Below are positions 1 through 13,600 of a DNA stretch of 64,000 nucleotides, piece by piece. Position 1 is the first letter of the stretch; the number at the start of each line of letters is the position of its first letter. Made by a program: the position numbers and the translations under genes. Source of the DNA: Bryopsis sp. KO-2023 (taxonomy: Eukaryota; Chlorophyta; Ulvophyceae; Bryopsidales; Bryopsidaceae); NCBI GenBank assembly GCA_030272585.1, contig BSYQ01000001.1, positions 2,976,001-3,040,000 of the forward strand, read 5' to 3'. The notes below the pieces were generated by a model. The model had not been told where the DNA came from and searched no databases. It saw only the letters and a list, made by a program, of their open reading frames with translations.

Positions 1-319
1 AAAAAAAAGGAAGAAGAAGCCAAACACAATCACACCCCGTCACAAATTCAGATCAGATTTCGCATAGCCAAGCTCCAAAATGATTCCATGAATTCCTGAA
101 ATCGTTGTCATTTTATTTTTATCTTTCCAAAAATAACCAAAGAAAGGAGATATTTTCTAGATTTTCAGGACCAAGAAAATATATCTTGTGGTCTTTTTGC
201 TTGCCTGAAGGAAGAAAACGTCCACACATATTGAAGAAATTTATGAAATTTGGAGGAAATTGACATGCAGCGAAAAAGCTTTTGACAGACACGGAAATGT
301 GTCGGATCATATTTTGGAC
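1..319. other. Downstream flank of the first gene
   Basis: A/T-rich sequence beyond the stop codon at 320. It would hold the 3' UTR and poly(A) signal of the minus-strand gene. I see no coding exon. Confidence 0.4.
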
Positions 320-3300
320 TCACTTCTTTTGGGCAGTTTGACTGTTAGCCACCGACGCCACTTTCTTTTCTGTTTTGTTCCCACCAACCCCATCCCCCCC
401 AGCACTTCCAGTCTCTTTTTGAGACTTCCTCGTCCCCCTGGTGCCGGCCGAAACCCCGACCGGCCTGTTCGCAATTTGCTTTTTCCCTGGAGCCCTGGCC
501 AATGGTCTGCGAGGCGCTGCTGGAGCCCCCGAAGCTGGAGTGGATGTTGCTGTCCTGCCTGAAATCGTTTCTCGACGATTAACCCCGCGAATAACAGTGC
601 CTCTGCCGGGTCTGGCAGACCCAGCCGAAGAGCACCTGGTGACTTGTCCCCGCCCATGACCCCTCCCTCTTCCCCGACCTTGCACTCTACTTCTTCCACG
701 TCCCCTGGTCGCTGACTCTTGAGAATCAGCGGATCTCATGCTGCCCGTCGTGTGTATTCCCGAAGGCCGAGGAATCCTGCTCTCTCCATAACTCTCATTT
801 GCAATCGTCAGCATCTGCTGTAACTCAGTCTGAGGGGAGCCACCCCTGGTTGTAATTTTGCTCGGCAAATCCTCAAAAATCCTCGAGAGAGGATTCTGCG
901 TGGCAATGCCATCTGTAGTGTTGGAAGCCGTCGTCGGCTCTGGGCTTTCACCAGATGGCGATCCGTCCGCCGAGCCCGTCCACTGGCGCTCTGAAACACT
1001 AGGAATGCGGGAAGGCTTCAAAAGGAGCTGTGATGCACTCTTCACCAGCGTTGGGGCTTCCTTCTCGGAATCCTTTTCTGCTTCAGCTTCTGGAACGTCG
1101 CCGACAGGACTGGTGGCTTCTGGGGCCTTTGTGTTGCTCACGTTCTTTCGCCTGTAGTCCTTTCGGCCGTCGGTGGCGCCAGCCACCTTTCTGGGACGAA
1201 CTTTGACGTTATCGCTGACAGGAGGTGGAGAATCGAGCAGCTCAGGGGAAGGAGCCAAGGGGGGCTTGTTCTCATCTGGAGTTTCTGACGGGATACGACT
1301 TGATATTGTGATTGTTTCGCTCCCTTCCTGATCTGTCAAGGTTCTTCCTGCTACAACATCACATCACCTCTCAATCCCACATCCGTTTTTCCAAACAAAC
1401 TGATGCCAGCCAATGCACCCCTCTGCTATATAACCACAGTTACGATTAAAGGTATAGGAAACGATTGGGAATCCCTGATTGTCTCACAGTGCTAACAAAC
1501 TCAGATAAATGGTGGCATTTGGATATTTTTCGGGAGGTCAAGAATTCCATGGCCATTCCCCCACCTTCAACAGGTGCCCCCTCCATGTCTCTCTTGGATC
1601 GTGCCAGCCGTGCAGCACCACGCCTTCTGGAGCATGCGAGCCTGGTGCTGGCTTGCTTGCCAGAGCCGGTACGCCCACTGGTCATAGGGATATCCTTCGT
1701 AGAGTTGCTGACACTGCTCATGCACTTGCTCTCATCCTCTGTGGCTTCTTCCAGAGGAGTCAAAGCCCCGCTCTCCATACCTACAATAAATTGGAAAACC
1801 CTTGTTCGAATGCCATGCGCATGGATGAGTTCAATACCTACCCTCTCAAGAAGTATTTAACAGCACCTCCCAGAAAAATAATGTACAGGTTGCCATAATA
1901 ATTCCTGTTATCCAAGTTAATTCACATGGCTTTTTAAAAAGCCACCTGTTAAATTCCCCTTTTCTTTTTGTAAGACAACTCACTTTTTTGCTTCACGGAT
2001 TTGCTACGCATGCTCCAAACCTCCCTTACCGGGAGGGACTGCATGTATCGCCCAGCCGATGAATCCCCCTCAGCGACGACGAACGAGTTTCCGAAGGCTA
2101 GTGACCTCGGAAAGTTTTGCATGCTCGATTTCCTCGCCAGGGAGGACCCAGGCGGAAGAAAAGCCTCCAATTTCTTGGCGGTGTGCTCACGAGCCTCCAG
2201 ACTGATTTCGTCCGAGAGGAGCTCAAGAATGCCGAGACGCTTCACTTGATAGTACAAGTGAGTTTCCCGGTGTGTAGTCATTTCACGCACCACCTGGATT
2301 TCAAAACATTCATTTATGTGTGTTTTTTCAAAATAACCCACCCCAAAAACGAAAATATTCTGGGTGCCATTCCACGATCTTAGATTTGCGAGTGGGGGCC
2401 GGACAAACGCTCACCTCCAGATGGAGTCGGCACACCGTCCCCACTTCAGAGTTGCATGATGCCGCTTCCTGGTACAATCTCTTGAAGGCATTCCAGTGCA
2501 AGTCCAAATAGTACATGCTGACATCGCTCTGAGAAATGAAACTGTTTTTTGGCACGGAGAACAATGTGCGCAAAAACAAAAGGACCTGCCCATGCAGACC
2601 CCCATCGAAGCCGCCCTTGTCCGTGCATTCACCCCAATTGGACCTCCGCAAAACTCGGGGAGCCATGCCGTCCCCGGGAGCAACCAGGAACATGAGACTG
2701 CCAAGGCTGTCTTGACCCAATGATGGGAGACTGGCCTGAAAATCCCGAGAGACTGCAAAACAAGAATATCAACAGGGATCAACCTCAGAAATGGAATGGT
2801 GCCTGCATGACTGTCGCAGCTCAGGATTAGAGATGAAATGCTTCCGTCCCCTTTTCCACCCTCTTCAACAGAGACAGTGGATACCACACCAAACGACAGC
2901 CAGTGTGCAATCCTCTGCAAAAGTCATTCATTGCGCGGTTTCAAGGGATGATTTCGATATTTTTTTCCTCTCGCAGCTTCTCCTTGCATCTACATTATGC
3001 ATAAGCAAATTGAAAGAAAAAGGGGAGGATTTTAGAAGCTATCTGTTCCTGCTGCTACAACCAACCTGCTGTGCAGTCCTCGTAGCCTTCTCTTTGATGC
3101 AACACGACTTGGACCAGAGCTTTGAAGTATCCCCACAATGCCACACGCAAACATGCCAAGTCCCGAGGATCGTATTCCTTCGCCAGCTTGTCCGAAAACA
3201 ACACCACCTGACTGTAGTCTTTCACCAGTCTGACCCACTGTGAACGCTCCAGGAGAGATCCAATCAGAAACTCCCAAAGCACGACATCGCCAGCCCTCTC

Positions 3301-6300
3301 GAGCATGGATCTGCAAAAAATTTCCGTGGCGTCAAAAGATAGGACAACTTGGCTATTTCATATCTTGGGGTAACACTGAAAGAGTGAGTGACACTCTCCC
3401 ATGTGTCTAAGAAGCACCTGTTTTTAATTCAATGCACGGAGGGATTCATGATATTTCACTCCTTTCAAACCTGCAAAAATCTACAAGATCCACCTCCAAC
3501 GAAGGGCTAAATCTTCAAGTATTCTCCGATCAATGCTTCTGCCACATTATTATCAAGCGTAAATAAACTGACCTGAACAGATGCAGAAGAGCATGAAACA
3601 CCTTGATGACAGAGATGGGCCAGTAGTATGCCCTCCTGCTCTTGAACAGCGCAGTCTCCATGTGTACAAAGGTGTCGGAGCATGAGTAAGCCACGAGTTG
3701 AGCTTGTGCGGGGGCCGGAGAAGAAGCCACGAAATCGCCCAGGAGATTGATCAGAGAAACCGCCTCCTCCAAAACGCAGGCATCTGTTTCGTCCCACACA
3801 CAAAAAAAACAAAACCTATCACTCGAAAGCCAACCATCGTTCGCACAATGCAAGATTTTTACATTGCATTGAACCAACAGCTCCCCCTCAAAAAAAAAAA
3901 CTAAAACTAGAAGGGGGGAAAAAGATGGCAAGGAACACCTTTCATCTGGTAACGCCCCCTATCAAGACCCAACAGTTCTTGGCTGTGAATTCCTAAAAAG
4001 GGTTTATGGATACTTGTCTCATTGAGAGTCCCAGACTGACTTACCCGCTTTCTTGACCGACATCAGTTGTGTAAGCCTGCTCTTCACACCCCCAACCAAG
4101 GCATGATAACTGCCACCAGTTTGATCTTGGGGCATGAACAGCCGGACACCGGGGGGACCAAGCCGCATTTCCTGGGGTGGTCTACAAGCGAACTCATGGA
4201 CCACCCCCAAAGCAAGAGCGCCCCCTCTGTTTCCAGGACCTCTCCTCACAGGCGGCTGCTCCCCAGCATAAACCTAACCAACAGCAAACACCAATTGGAA
4301 GGGGATTAGCACTTCCACTCTAAAAGACATCCTATTGGCAGATAGTCCTCAACATGGTGCTCAAATCTTTCAAAAAACAAAAGTATACATATACATATAT
4401 ATATATTTTTTTATTATTTATTTTTTTTCATTATTTTTTTTTCACCTGCCAAGTGGGGGCCAGCAACTCGGTGACGACCAAGTCCGATGGATTCAGATGG
4501 CTTTCATGACCATCCCTCAAGTCTCTCAAGTCCGATAATTCAGTCAACTCCATTTCTGCATCAATGCTGAAGTGGCTCCGAACGCCCCCCATGTTCAAGG
4601 CAGAGAACCCGAGAAACGCCTCCAAGATCGCACACTTGATTTGGTATGCGATCGAGGTCTGTTTCTCCTCTGGTGGAGGACTGGGTACCCCCCAGGCATG
4701 CACCGTCCTCTCAATAACTCTGTCGAAAGGGAGTTTCTTGACACGAGTGGGGATGCATCCTGCACTCAGCCTGCTTATGTGGGCCGGTCGACTCCCCCGA
4801 GGTGGCAGCCCCGTTCCTCGCTCCTCTTCGGGGTCATCCAGCACAATCGCACTTCCATCGGGCAAGCCGATGGTGGTCTCTGTTTGGGCAGGTTTGGTCA
4901 GCCAGTAGAATGTGAGTCGAGGGACATCGGGTTTATCGACGCTGTCGCGCATCACACTGGAACGGCTGGCAACATGGCGAGATGATGGGACCGGTGAGGC
5001 CGAATTCCGGGCAGCAGAATTCGTTCCCCCCCCTCCTCCTCCTCCTCCTCCTCCTCCACCCCCCCAGGATGAGTCAGCAAGTTCCAAGGATAGAGTGCTT
5101 ATCGTCCCGTCAGAACCTGATTTCAAAGAGAGGAAAAAAAACACCCCAGAAATTGACACATGGAACCCTACCCAACTTCTGTGATCGGCAACCGATTCGA
5201 GATGTGTGTTTGTGTGTGTGTGTGTTTTCCATTGATGATATGTCAAGCTGACGAACTCCATCAAGGTAGAACGATGGGATTGCAACTATGATCACCTGTA
5301 TAGACAATGTGTGGAGCAGAAGAGGTAGGCGTTTGGGTCCAAAGACAATCGGGAGAACTACTGTGCCGAGTCTGAACGAGAACATGCGTTCCCTCTTCTA
5401 AACAATACATCCACCACCAAAAAAGTCACACTCAGCACCTTTTTTTCTGCCAACACTCCCCACGCCTAACCCACATCAATGCTTTTTTCCAGAAAAGAAC
5501 GAAAACCACCATCCAAATTAAAAAAAAGTATACGCAGTTTTATCGAAAATTCCACGAGGAGAAAGGGGCAGCACCTGGGTTGGTCAGCGTCATGGTGGTG
5601 GTGTGCAATTCTGTGGGGTGTCCGCTGAAGCCGGAGTTCGACATGCTTTCCAGCGAACCTTGACTACTCGCACTCGAGGTGATCGTAGACAAATCCTGAG
5701 TCATCATCTGGTATTGATCGGCCAACGTGTCGATCAACCTGGACCTCAAAGCTGCCTGAATATCAAGTAAAATATCCAATCGCTGTCAGTGCGAATTACA
5801 ACCTGCCAAGTGTGACACGGAATCAAAAAATTCTCATGAAAATGGCATGCATTTCATATCATGCTTCACCTTCCCCGACTCGAGTTCAAAAAAAAAGAAA
5901 AAAAGAAAAAGAAAAAGAAAAATAAGTGGATGCGTTCGAGGGAGATGGTTTGCACCTGCTTCACTCCGGGTATGTCGAGCACAGCCAACAGCAGCTTATA
6001 CACCGCTAGGCATTCTGTTCCTCTTTCTTTGATGACCAGTTTAATGGATTCGATGAATGTCTCAGCAACCGGGTATCCAACGGTTTCGTTTCCCAGCAGC
6101 GCTTCAGCCGCTTTGCAGAAAACGTCAAAGAGTTCAGTGTTTCCCACCCAATCCAGGCCAGCCACCGTTTGAACGACGGTCTTCAGCGCTTCGTGTTCCC
6201 ACCACATCGTCGCCAGAATGCTGTGAGCAATCGAAAAAAAACATGATCCCTCAACACCCAAGCCACCCACACTGGCAAACCTTTCTGGACACCAGTACTG

Positions 6301-7815
6301 CAGTTTCGTGGAAAGGGTAAAGGCAAAAACATGTGCAATCGGCAGCCATGTCATGTCGGGTTGGAAAAAACAGACTCTTAAGGTATGGACGAAATCAACG
6401 GGTGAGGAAAAAGTTTGGATCTCTGACGACATAATTGGTGGTGGTGGGTTTTTTTGGGTTTTTTTTTTTGGGGGGGGGGCGAAGAACAGCAGCAAAATCA
6501 GGCAGGGCTTGTACCCTTTCTCCTTCATCCCCTCCCTGGCATGCATTGTTCCAATAACTTCTTTTGCGCTCCTTGCTTCTTCAACGCCAGGGACTTGTTT
6601 TTTTCTCGGAGAAAGACTGTCGGAAGCCTGAACAAATGCCATTGGGGTGATGCCAACAAATTCATAATCTTTCCACAGACATTGAGCTCGACAACCAAGC
6701 ATTTTTTTTTTCCAGCTGGTTTTTTTGTTTTGTTTTCCAGATATGCAAATCTCAACCAAAACCACCGTCAATAGGAACTGTGGCTACCATCCCAAGAAAG
6801 GTCTGCTTTGTTGTGCAGAGAAGGAATCGAGACAGCAGTTTTGTTTTGTTTTGTTGTTTGCTCCTACCCGACTTGCTGGAGATGTTATACCATCCACCAC
6901 ATAGGCAGGCATCACAGGCCACCTTTCTTTATCTTCAATGAAAGCTTGCAGAGCCCCGGTCAAGTTGTGCACTATGGTTCGCTTTTCGGCAAATCTGATG
7001 CTGCGACCCGTGATGGGCGGCGAGCACACCTCTGCACAAACCCTGTGTGTGTTGAATCGCAGGGATGCGTACGCAATGGTGTCGTTTGGCAGAGGCTTCA
7101 GCAGATGGAAACCCTGCCAGGAAAAAAAGACGCTATTTCGTTCATTTTTCTGTGGGATATTGAATTTGTTTCGGACTTTGCTGAGTTGCGAGTGTCAGTT
7201 TTTCGAGACGGAATGTCGAAAACAGCCTGAGTTAACCCACCGCATTTTCTAAAGATATTGCCACAGAGTAAGCCCTCAGTAGCTCCTGCAGGGAAGTGCT
7301 CCCTACATCCACACAATCAAAATTCAATAAGACGAACGGGCATCATAGCAACACAAATACTCAAACACTGTTTCCAGAAAAACAAAGGGATAAAAAAAGG
7401 TGGAAAAAATGCAATAGTGCACAATGACGAGTTTGCTTTAAGAAAAAAAAAAACATCAGTGATACCATTTTGATTGTAAAAGCCAGGATGGCCCGAAATC
7501 TCCTGAAGCATTCTTTTGACCAGGGGCACGAGCACATCCTGAGTGTCCTTCAGCTGCTTGTAATCTTTTGGAGAGAGGTACATACGGCACACGACCTCCT
7601 GTGCAAAAAAAAACATCCGTAACCCCAGTCAGACACACAGCCTTGTCCCAAAATTTCAAACATACAATGCAATTTTTTGTGTCGAACCCTGCATTTGTAG
7701 AGCAGCCTACCGATGTGGTCATTGTCTCTTTTACTCTTTCCACCTTGGACAGCTTCAAGGGTAATGGCTCCGTTCTCACCTGGGATAGGAATCTGGACAA
7801 CACCACATGTTTCAT
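320..7815 (-). CDS. Large multi-exon protein of unknown family, helical body and RG-rich tail
   Basis: I do not recognise this protein. The proposed start is the ATG at 7815 (MKHVVLSRFLSQVRTEPLPL); the exon ending near 7702 joins in frame to one starting near 7603 (EVVCRMYLSPKDYKQLKDTQ). Further exon-like blocks lie near 7110-6880, 6370-5950, 5760-5550, 5120-4450, 4250-4040, 3790-3570, 3310-3050, 2720-2400 and 2290-1960. They encode leucine-rich helical segments like HEAT/armadillo-type repeat proteins, for example KFLV-like stretches around VVLWEFLIGSLLERSQWVRL. The exon near 5050 carries a run of about 13 glycines. The last exon (1339-320) is low-complexity: acidic/proline-rich, then repeated RGRG, then a lysine-rich end. 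RG-rich tails often bind RNA, but that is only an inference here. Several joins are unresolved and the span could hold two genes. Confidence 0.55.
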
Positions 7816-9619
7816 CCACCGTCAGGTTGCTCGGCCCATCCGGGCATCAGTTTCAAGAATTTCAACCCCAAATTTTTGAAGGAGAAAGCAATCAGCAACC
7901 AACAATTGAGCTGTGGACTTGATCGACAGTTACTCAGTTATTCTTTGGAATTTAACAAACGATTTTTCCCCCCACAGTGCATGCATAAGCAAGCCAGCAA
8001 TTTCCTTCCACTCACGTGTAGGACATGTTGATCTCTGGAGTTTGGCCCAGCTCCAGACATCTGTCGCTCATCCACACCACACATCCCAGATTTTCCCCCT
8101 AAATTTGCCACCACATTTAACACAAAAAAATTGAAGGGCTGGGGTCGCTTGAAAAATTCCTCATGCGTGCATCCCAAGCAAAAAAGGTCACACAAGCCAC
8201 CTTCCTCTCACTCAAAACCGCAAAACCGGCGGGCGGGAAAACACAGCGGAGAACCTTTCGCACGGTGCAGATCAAAGCAACTGCTGGGGGATCAGACGCT
8301 CACCCCGAAAAAGTACAGTTCACACCGGAACGACCATCCACTTGAGAATCAAACCTCTGCCACCTAGGTCCACCTTTAACCCACCCCACGCAACTTTACG
8401 CAACCCCACGCAACCCCGTGTAATCTCACGCAACCGAACACCAGTTTCCGACACAGAATCCGTGAACGCCTGCTGTGCACGCGGAAGTGCAGCATAGGAA
8501 CCCCGTGCGCAGCTGCAACTCACGAGACCCGAAACACAGCCCGTGGAACTTTTGCGCGCAAACGAAAAGTGCGTTTCGCCCACCTGCAAAGCTGCGCTGC
8601 TCCTCAGAATGGACAAAACCAGACCTTCTTCCGACGAGCGAAACGAAGCAGACCGCGGGCCGAAACACATGCAGCCCGGCTCTTTCACGCAGACGAGACA
8701 TCGCCCTATGGCCTGCATTGGTGGGTAGTTCATGTTCGCTTTTGCCCCCGTTACCCCCCTCTCCAGGTCCGTAACATGGAAGACCCCAGCAGCGTTCACC
8801 ACCTAAGGCACTACGACAACACAATGCGTCGCTGTCCCGTCAAGACTTGTTTGTGGATGATTTGAAAACAAAGTGCAAGAGCCGATCACAAAAGCTGACG
8901 TTTCCCTTGTAGGAATTCTTACAAATTAAATCGCGCCGCCGACACGATACTAACGCCGCCCCCGAAGTCGTCACAAGTCGGGGTGCCCGCCATTGGCGAC
9001 GGTTTTGTCTATATCTGAGTTACGTGGTGGTGCAACAAAGCAGTAAGCCGCAAGTGCGGAAGTGTTACTGGCTGCTACGGAACGGCCGGAGTCGCGCTCA
9101 CGAATCTGCAGCACCGTTAGTGTGCACGAAGTCGATGGCCGGCTCACGGCACTACCGAACCTCGTGGAACAGAGGCGAGATACACTGGTTCAGCATTCCG
9201 TTCTCGATGACCGCCGAAACAAGTACACGAACAACAGATCGAACAGTATTTTTCTCAACTTCTGCTCCGGCAAGGAAACTTACTCACAATGACGCATCTC
9301 GGAACGACGCCACTCGGCGCCGCCACCCGCAAGTGGATCTGCCCACCCTCAAGGTGCGATGATTTCCTAGCCGACTTGATGATCACCACCTTGTTAGAAG
9401 GTCCTTCTGTTTCCAACTCTCCTTGCCATTTTTTTTTTTCGTTCCTTGTTTTTTTTTATGAAGATTAGTTACTGTTTATTTATACTGTTCCTTGTTTGTT
9501 TGTGCTCATCCCGTTGCCGGTCGTCTAAGCCTCAGACAGCGATTTTGGTTTGAACCGTCGACACATTACAAGACCTTTGGGTTGTGGTCTCCATCCCTGG
9601 GAGTGGCTAGGCGTCTCAC
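7816..9619. promoter_or_regulatory. Upstream region of the first gene, CpG-richer block, no supported gene
   Basis: This 1.8-kb stretch separates the minus-strand gene start at 7815 from the foldback element. From about 8400 to 9360 it is richer in CG dinucleotides than its surroundings, which fits a promoter or 5' UTR region. A possible upstream untranslated exon ends near 8016 with a good donor (GTGAGTGG on the minus strand). Open frames on both strands (for example plus strand 9062-9292) show no recognisable domain and no convincing splice context. A short plus-strand gene cannot be excluded. Confidence 0.35.
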
Positions 9620-10553
9620 CTGTATAAAAAAGAACAAGCAATTTGCTGTGGATGTGAAATTTTTCGTGATGGCTACGTGGGAGCTCAACGATCTGAGTAG
9701 GTGAAGGTGTTCAATATTTTGACTTCATTGTAGATAATGCATAAAATAGGTTGGCAGAATTTGGAGTGGGGTAAAATTCTTTTTTTATTTAGGATTCGAG
9801 CAACAGATAGGCTTTGAACCAAGGCAAGGTTTGGAATGATATCCACACAGGCAGACAAAAATTGAAAAAAAGGAACGAAAGACGCATGTTAAAAGGATGG
9901 CCAAATCCACATCAATATATGAATCTCAACATGATCTTAAAAAAACAACAGGGGAATTGGAGGCCCACCATTGCATTTGGTTCTATGTCCAATCAAATCA
10001 ACCACCCTGACTAATCCTTTTCCCATGACTCAACCCTCTTCTCCAAACCTACTCAATTCCTCAATTCCTCTTCTCCAAACCTATTCAATTCACACTAATC
10101 CATGTTCAACTCTTTGCTTGTGGAGCTCTTCAAAATTCCACAAGAGACCCCTGGGTTTCAATGGCAGATGACTGAGCCGTTTCAGATCAACAACCGAGGC
10201 TTATAGGGGCATGAAGCAACAAGTGACGACTCTGGCTCACTCTTCAACATGAGGCTGCAGCATGCTGTGAAAAAACAACAAAAATTTGCCTTCAGTCAAG
10301 CAAAAGAAAAAGAAAAAACCACCATCCCAATTTTAAAGTTTCGGTTCATGTCGGTGACAGAAAGAAAAGAAAACCTGTGAATAAAAAAAGGATCCTACCC
10401 ACACCAAATTCTGCCAACCTATTTTATGCATTATCTACAATAATGAAGCCAGACTATTGAAACACCTTCACTTACTCAGATCGTTGAGCTCCCAGGTAGC
10501 CATCACGAAAAAATTTCACATCCACAGAAAGTTGCCTATTCTTTTTTATTTTC
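9620..10553. mobile_element. Foldback element: about 165-bp inverted arms around a 590-bp core
   Basis: The segment at about 9620-9788 matches the reverse complement of about 10381-10553 over roughly 165 bp at about 90% identity by eye. Both arms share GTGGATGTGAAATTTT, CGTGATGGCTAC, GGGAGCTCAACGATCTGAGTA and GATAATGCATAAAATAGG. The core (9790-10400) is a copy of a second repeat also found at 18125-18715. Long inverted arms around unrelated DNA are typical of foldback or MITE-like elements. I found no clear target-site duplication and no transposase. Each arm contains an ATG followed by an in-frame MATWELNDL and a donor-like GTAAGT or GTGAAG, so the arms may derive from the 5' end of a gene. 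Confidence 0.7.
9790..10400. repeat. Dispersed repeat R2, copy 1
   Basis: This is near-identical to 18125-18715. Shared blocks include AGGAACGAAAGACGCATGTT, AAAGGATGGCCAAATCCA, GCCCACCATTGCATTTGG and CCACAAGAGACCCCTGGGTT. The two copies differ by scattered substitutions and small indels. Copy 1 sits exactly between the inverted arms of the foldback element; copy 2 has no such arms. No open frame is conserved between the copies, so it is probably non-coding. Confidence 0.8.
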
Positions 10554-10622
10554 AGTGGGCCACAGTCCCCTTCAGCTCATTTTATTTCGATTTCACATCT
10601 TTTTGCCATGATTTGCAGTGGA

Positions 10623-13600
10623 TCATCTCAGACTTCGTGCGATGATATCTACAGCCAACTCTTGTAGCTTTCGTCGCTCGCTCTCCCAAAATCCATGTTG
10701 CCTGCAAAGGAAGCAATTAAAAAAAATATCAAGAAGATGAAGCCCTCACACTTGCACAGTTGCTTTGTTTCTGCAATGCGTTGGGTGTGCAAAACATGAG
10801 GCAATCTTTTCTTTTTTTTCTGCTGGAACATACTGTTGAAAGTAAGGAACAGTGAGGATGATCAGTCTAAGTGTTTTATGATCAAAGATATTATTTGCTG
10901 AATTGATTGTCACCTCAGATATCTGGCACCCCACTCCAGCCATGGCACTTAGAACATCGGAGTATGACTCGATCTGCACTTCCATGTTTCTTTACTGCGA
11001 AAATTTTGTCCGCAAAAAATTCCCCAGGCCTGGCATCTGCTCTTGATGACTTCCTTTTCCACATTATCAGCCTCTTTTTTCCAGTAGTACAGTGCATTCC
11101 ATTCTTCCTTCCTATTGTCCCAAAGCTTTCTGACATAGCGTAAAGAAATATGGTGAGCTCATTGATCACTGTCCCAGCAGCCCCATTCACTTTGAACATA
11201 CAGACCTTTCAAATCAAATTCACCAGCCCCAAGCTAGGGTCATTTTTTTAATAGATCCTGGAAGTTTTGCCGTTCTCACCTTGTTTGATCACCATAGATC
11301 TTGGGCCAGCTTTTCTCGAAACATTGTGTGCTGACCAGTCCCTCCTTTCAAAAATCTTTCTATCACACACCTTACACATGCTTCCAAAGCGTATGTTTTT
11401 CACCAACAATAATATTTGATTGATCTGATTGATTTGATATTTGATGCTTTTTGCTCCAGCCTTAAATAAAACCCCATGTCTGGCTGATGTGTGGCACTCC
11501 ATTGCCGCGCCACGATGTTGAAAAAATCGAAAAACAAAAAAATGTATATATATTCCTCGAGTTTCATAAGATGTTTTGTCTGCTGTCGACCAACTTCTTT
11601 GAGATTCACCAGAGTGTGTTGCGAGCTGCATTGATGAAGTAAAAACCTTCCAGAAGAGGTGATTTTGCATTGAGAAAAGATTCGGCTTCGGGCAGCCAGT
11701 TTGAATGAAGCTCTGATTGAGGATATTGAGATAGGCTTGATATCAAGCCTTTCGAAAGAAAATACTAAGCCTGATTTGTTTTGTGAAGGGCTCTCGTTAA
11801 GTTCACAGTTTGCTGAGGAAAACCATTGATTTGACTGGATGTCTGTACTCACATGTCGATGAGTCAGAATTTGAAACCGCCACCACAATTGAGGAATATA
11901 ACAAAAGCTTCCAGTTGAAAATGATGCATAAAAGATCTTTTGCTTGCTTGTCTGCCCGTTGCAGCCGGCATTTTTACGCAATGCAAGCCAACGTTGCAGC
12001 TCTGCTGAGAAGCAGATCTCCTTGAAACTCCTTACCAAAAGACTTGACCTTGGACTCTCCCAGTTCCTTTCAACTTGGGGGCTGCACAATATCTTTTGAA
12101 TCTTCTCCTCAGTTTGCAACAGCATGCTCTAGTTGAAAATTTAAAAACGTCACGATGCATCGATCTTGAGATATATTGGGTCCAGCTTGTCGATATGATT
12201 TGCAGGACTTCCATACAGTCCATTTTTAAATAAAAGAACAAGCAGTTAAGCAACGCCTCGGATTGAATCGAGCACAAATTTTGATATTTTTTCTTTATAC
12301 AGCAGGAAAGGTACTTTCAATTGAACTTACTCAGGATTTTTTGAAAAACGATGCTTCAAGGATTGCTTTCGAAATAGATCATTGATCTTGACAGACTTGT
12401 GCTTTTACCCAGCTCCAAACGAGACCTTTGACGACTGCAACATTCTTGACAGAACGGAGTGATAAAACAACTTGACAGTTTGATTCATTGGAATTTGCAC
12501 AATGCGAAATGATCGAACACCAAGCAAGTCTTGGGGGTTAAGTGCCGTACAGTAGATTGATTGCTGATATCATCCAGATTTTAAGTACCAGACTTGCTTT
12601 CTTCGAGCCGAGCGTTGAATATCATTGATGCCTCTGATTGCATTCTGGCTTGATCAGCCTGGTCCACGTATCCCAGCAGTCTCGACATTTCACCCCAAAA
12701 GGCAGCATTTCTGAGTCACCTGCACATATCAAAACACACTCAGAACATCACTGGTGCACAAACTCAACATGGAAAACTGAACTGTACAAAACAAACAAAA
12801 AATATCTTTGGAAAAAAAGCAACCAGGAACAAAGTCCAAGCGCACTCAGAAGATTTTGTGTACCTTTTCGGATGATAGAAGTTCAGTCTGATGCGACTGC
12901 CTTGCTGAAGGTCAGACATCCACTCCTCACAAACAGCCTTTGGTCCAATGCTTCTCATCCCAGTTTCTGACACATCTTGATAGGCAGGCAGCACTCCCTT
13001 TCCTTGGCTTTCAACGCCTCCAGCGCGTTTCTCTGGCTTCTTTTCTTACCTACCAACTATTTCCTTCCTATCCTCTTTTTTTTTTTTTTTTTGAACCCTC
13101 ACTAGTACCCCCACCCCTGTTGTAAGTTGTATTGAATTGGGCTTCCCACCTAGGGGACCAGTCCTGCACACCGGGCTCTGTCGGGGCTCCGTTACAGCTC
13201 CTTGACTCGGTCTTCGGTCTTCGGGGGCTTCAGGGTCATCGGGGGCTTCGGGCTCGGGCTTGGGCTTGGGCGACACCTGTTGCGTGGGGCAAGGAGACCA
13301 CAGTGCCTCCTTACCCCACAACACCACTGAACAGTCAACAGATTGCTTTGCCAAGAATTGAAAAAAAAAAACACAACAGAAAAAAATCAGCAAGAAAAAT
13401 ACATACCATAGCTCATAATCTGGAAATGGTGGAGGGGTCCTCAAGAGAAGCCCTCCAGTGATTTGGCCACGGTCTTGAAGGCACAGGCTCAGGCACAGGC
13501 ACGGGCTTGGACTGGGGGTAGGGGGAAAAAAGGGGGCACGGGGTTAAGAGGGGCGGGGACTGGGGGGCATGGTGTGGAGGACGGTCCCTCTAGGCGGGAA

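Noticed and set aside
9062-9292. Plus-strand frame containing VHEVDGRLTALPNLVEQRRD
   Set aside because: Protein-like in composition, but no domain, start context or partner exon was found; kept as unexplained upstream sequence.
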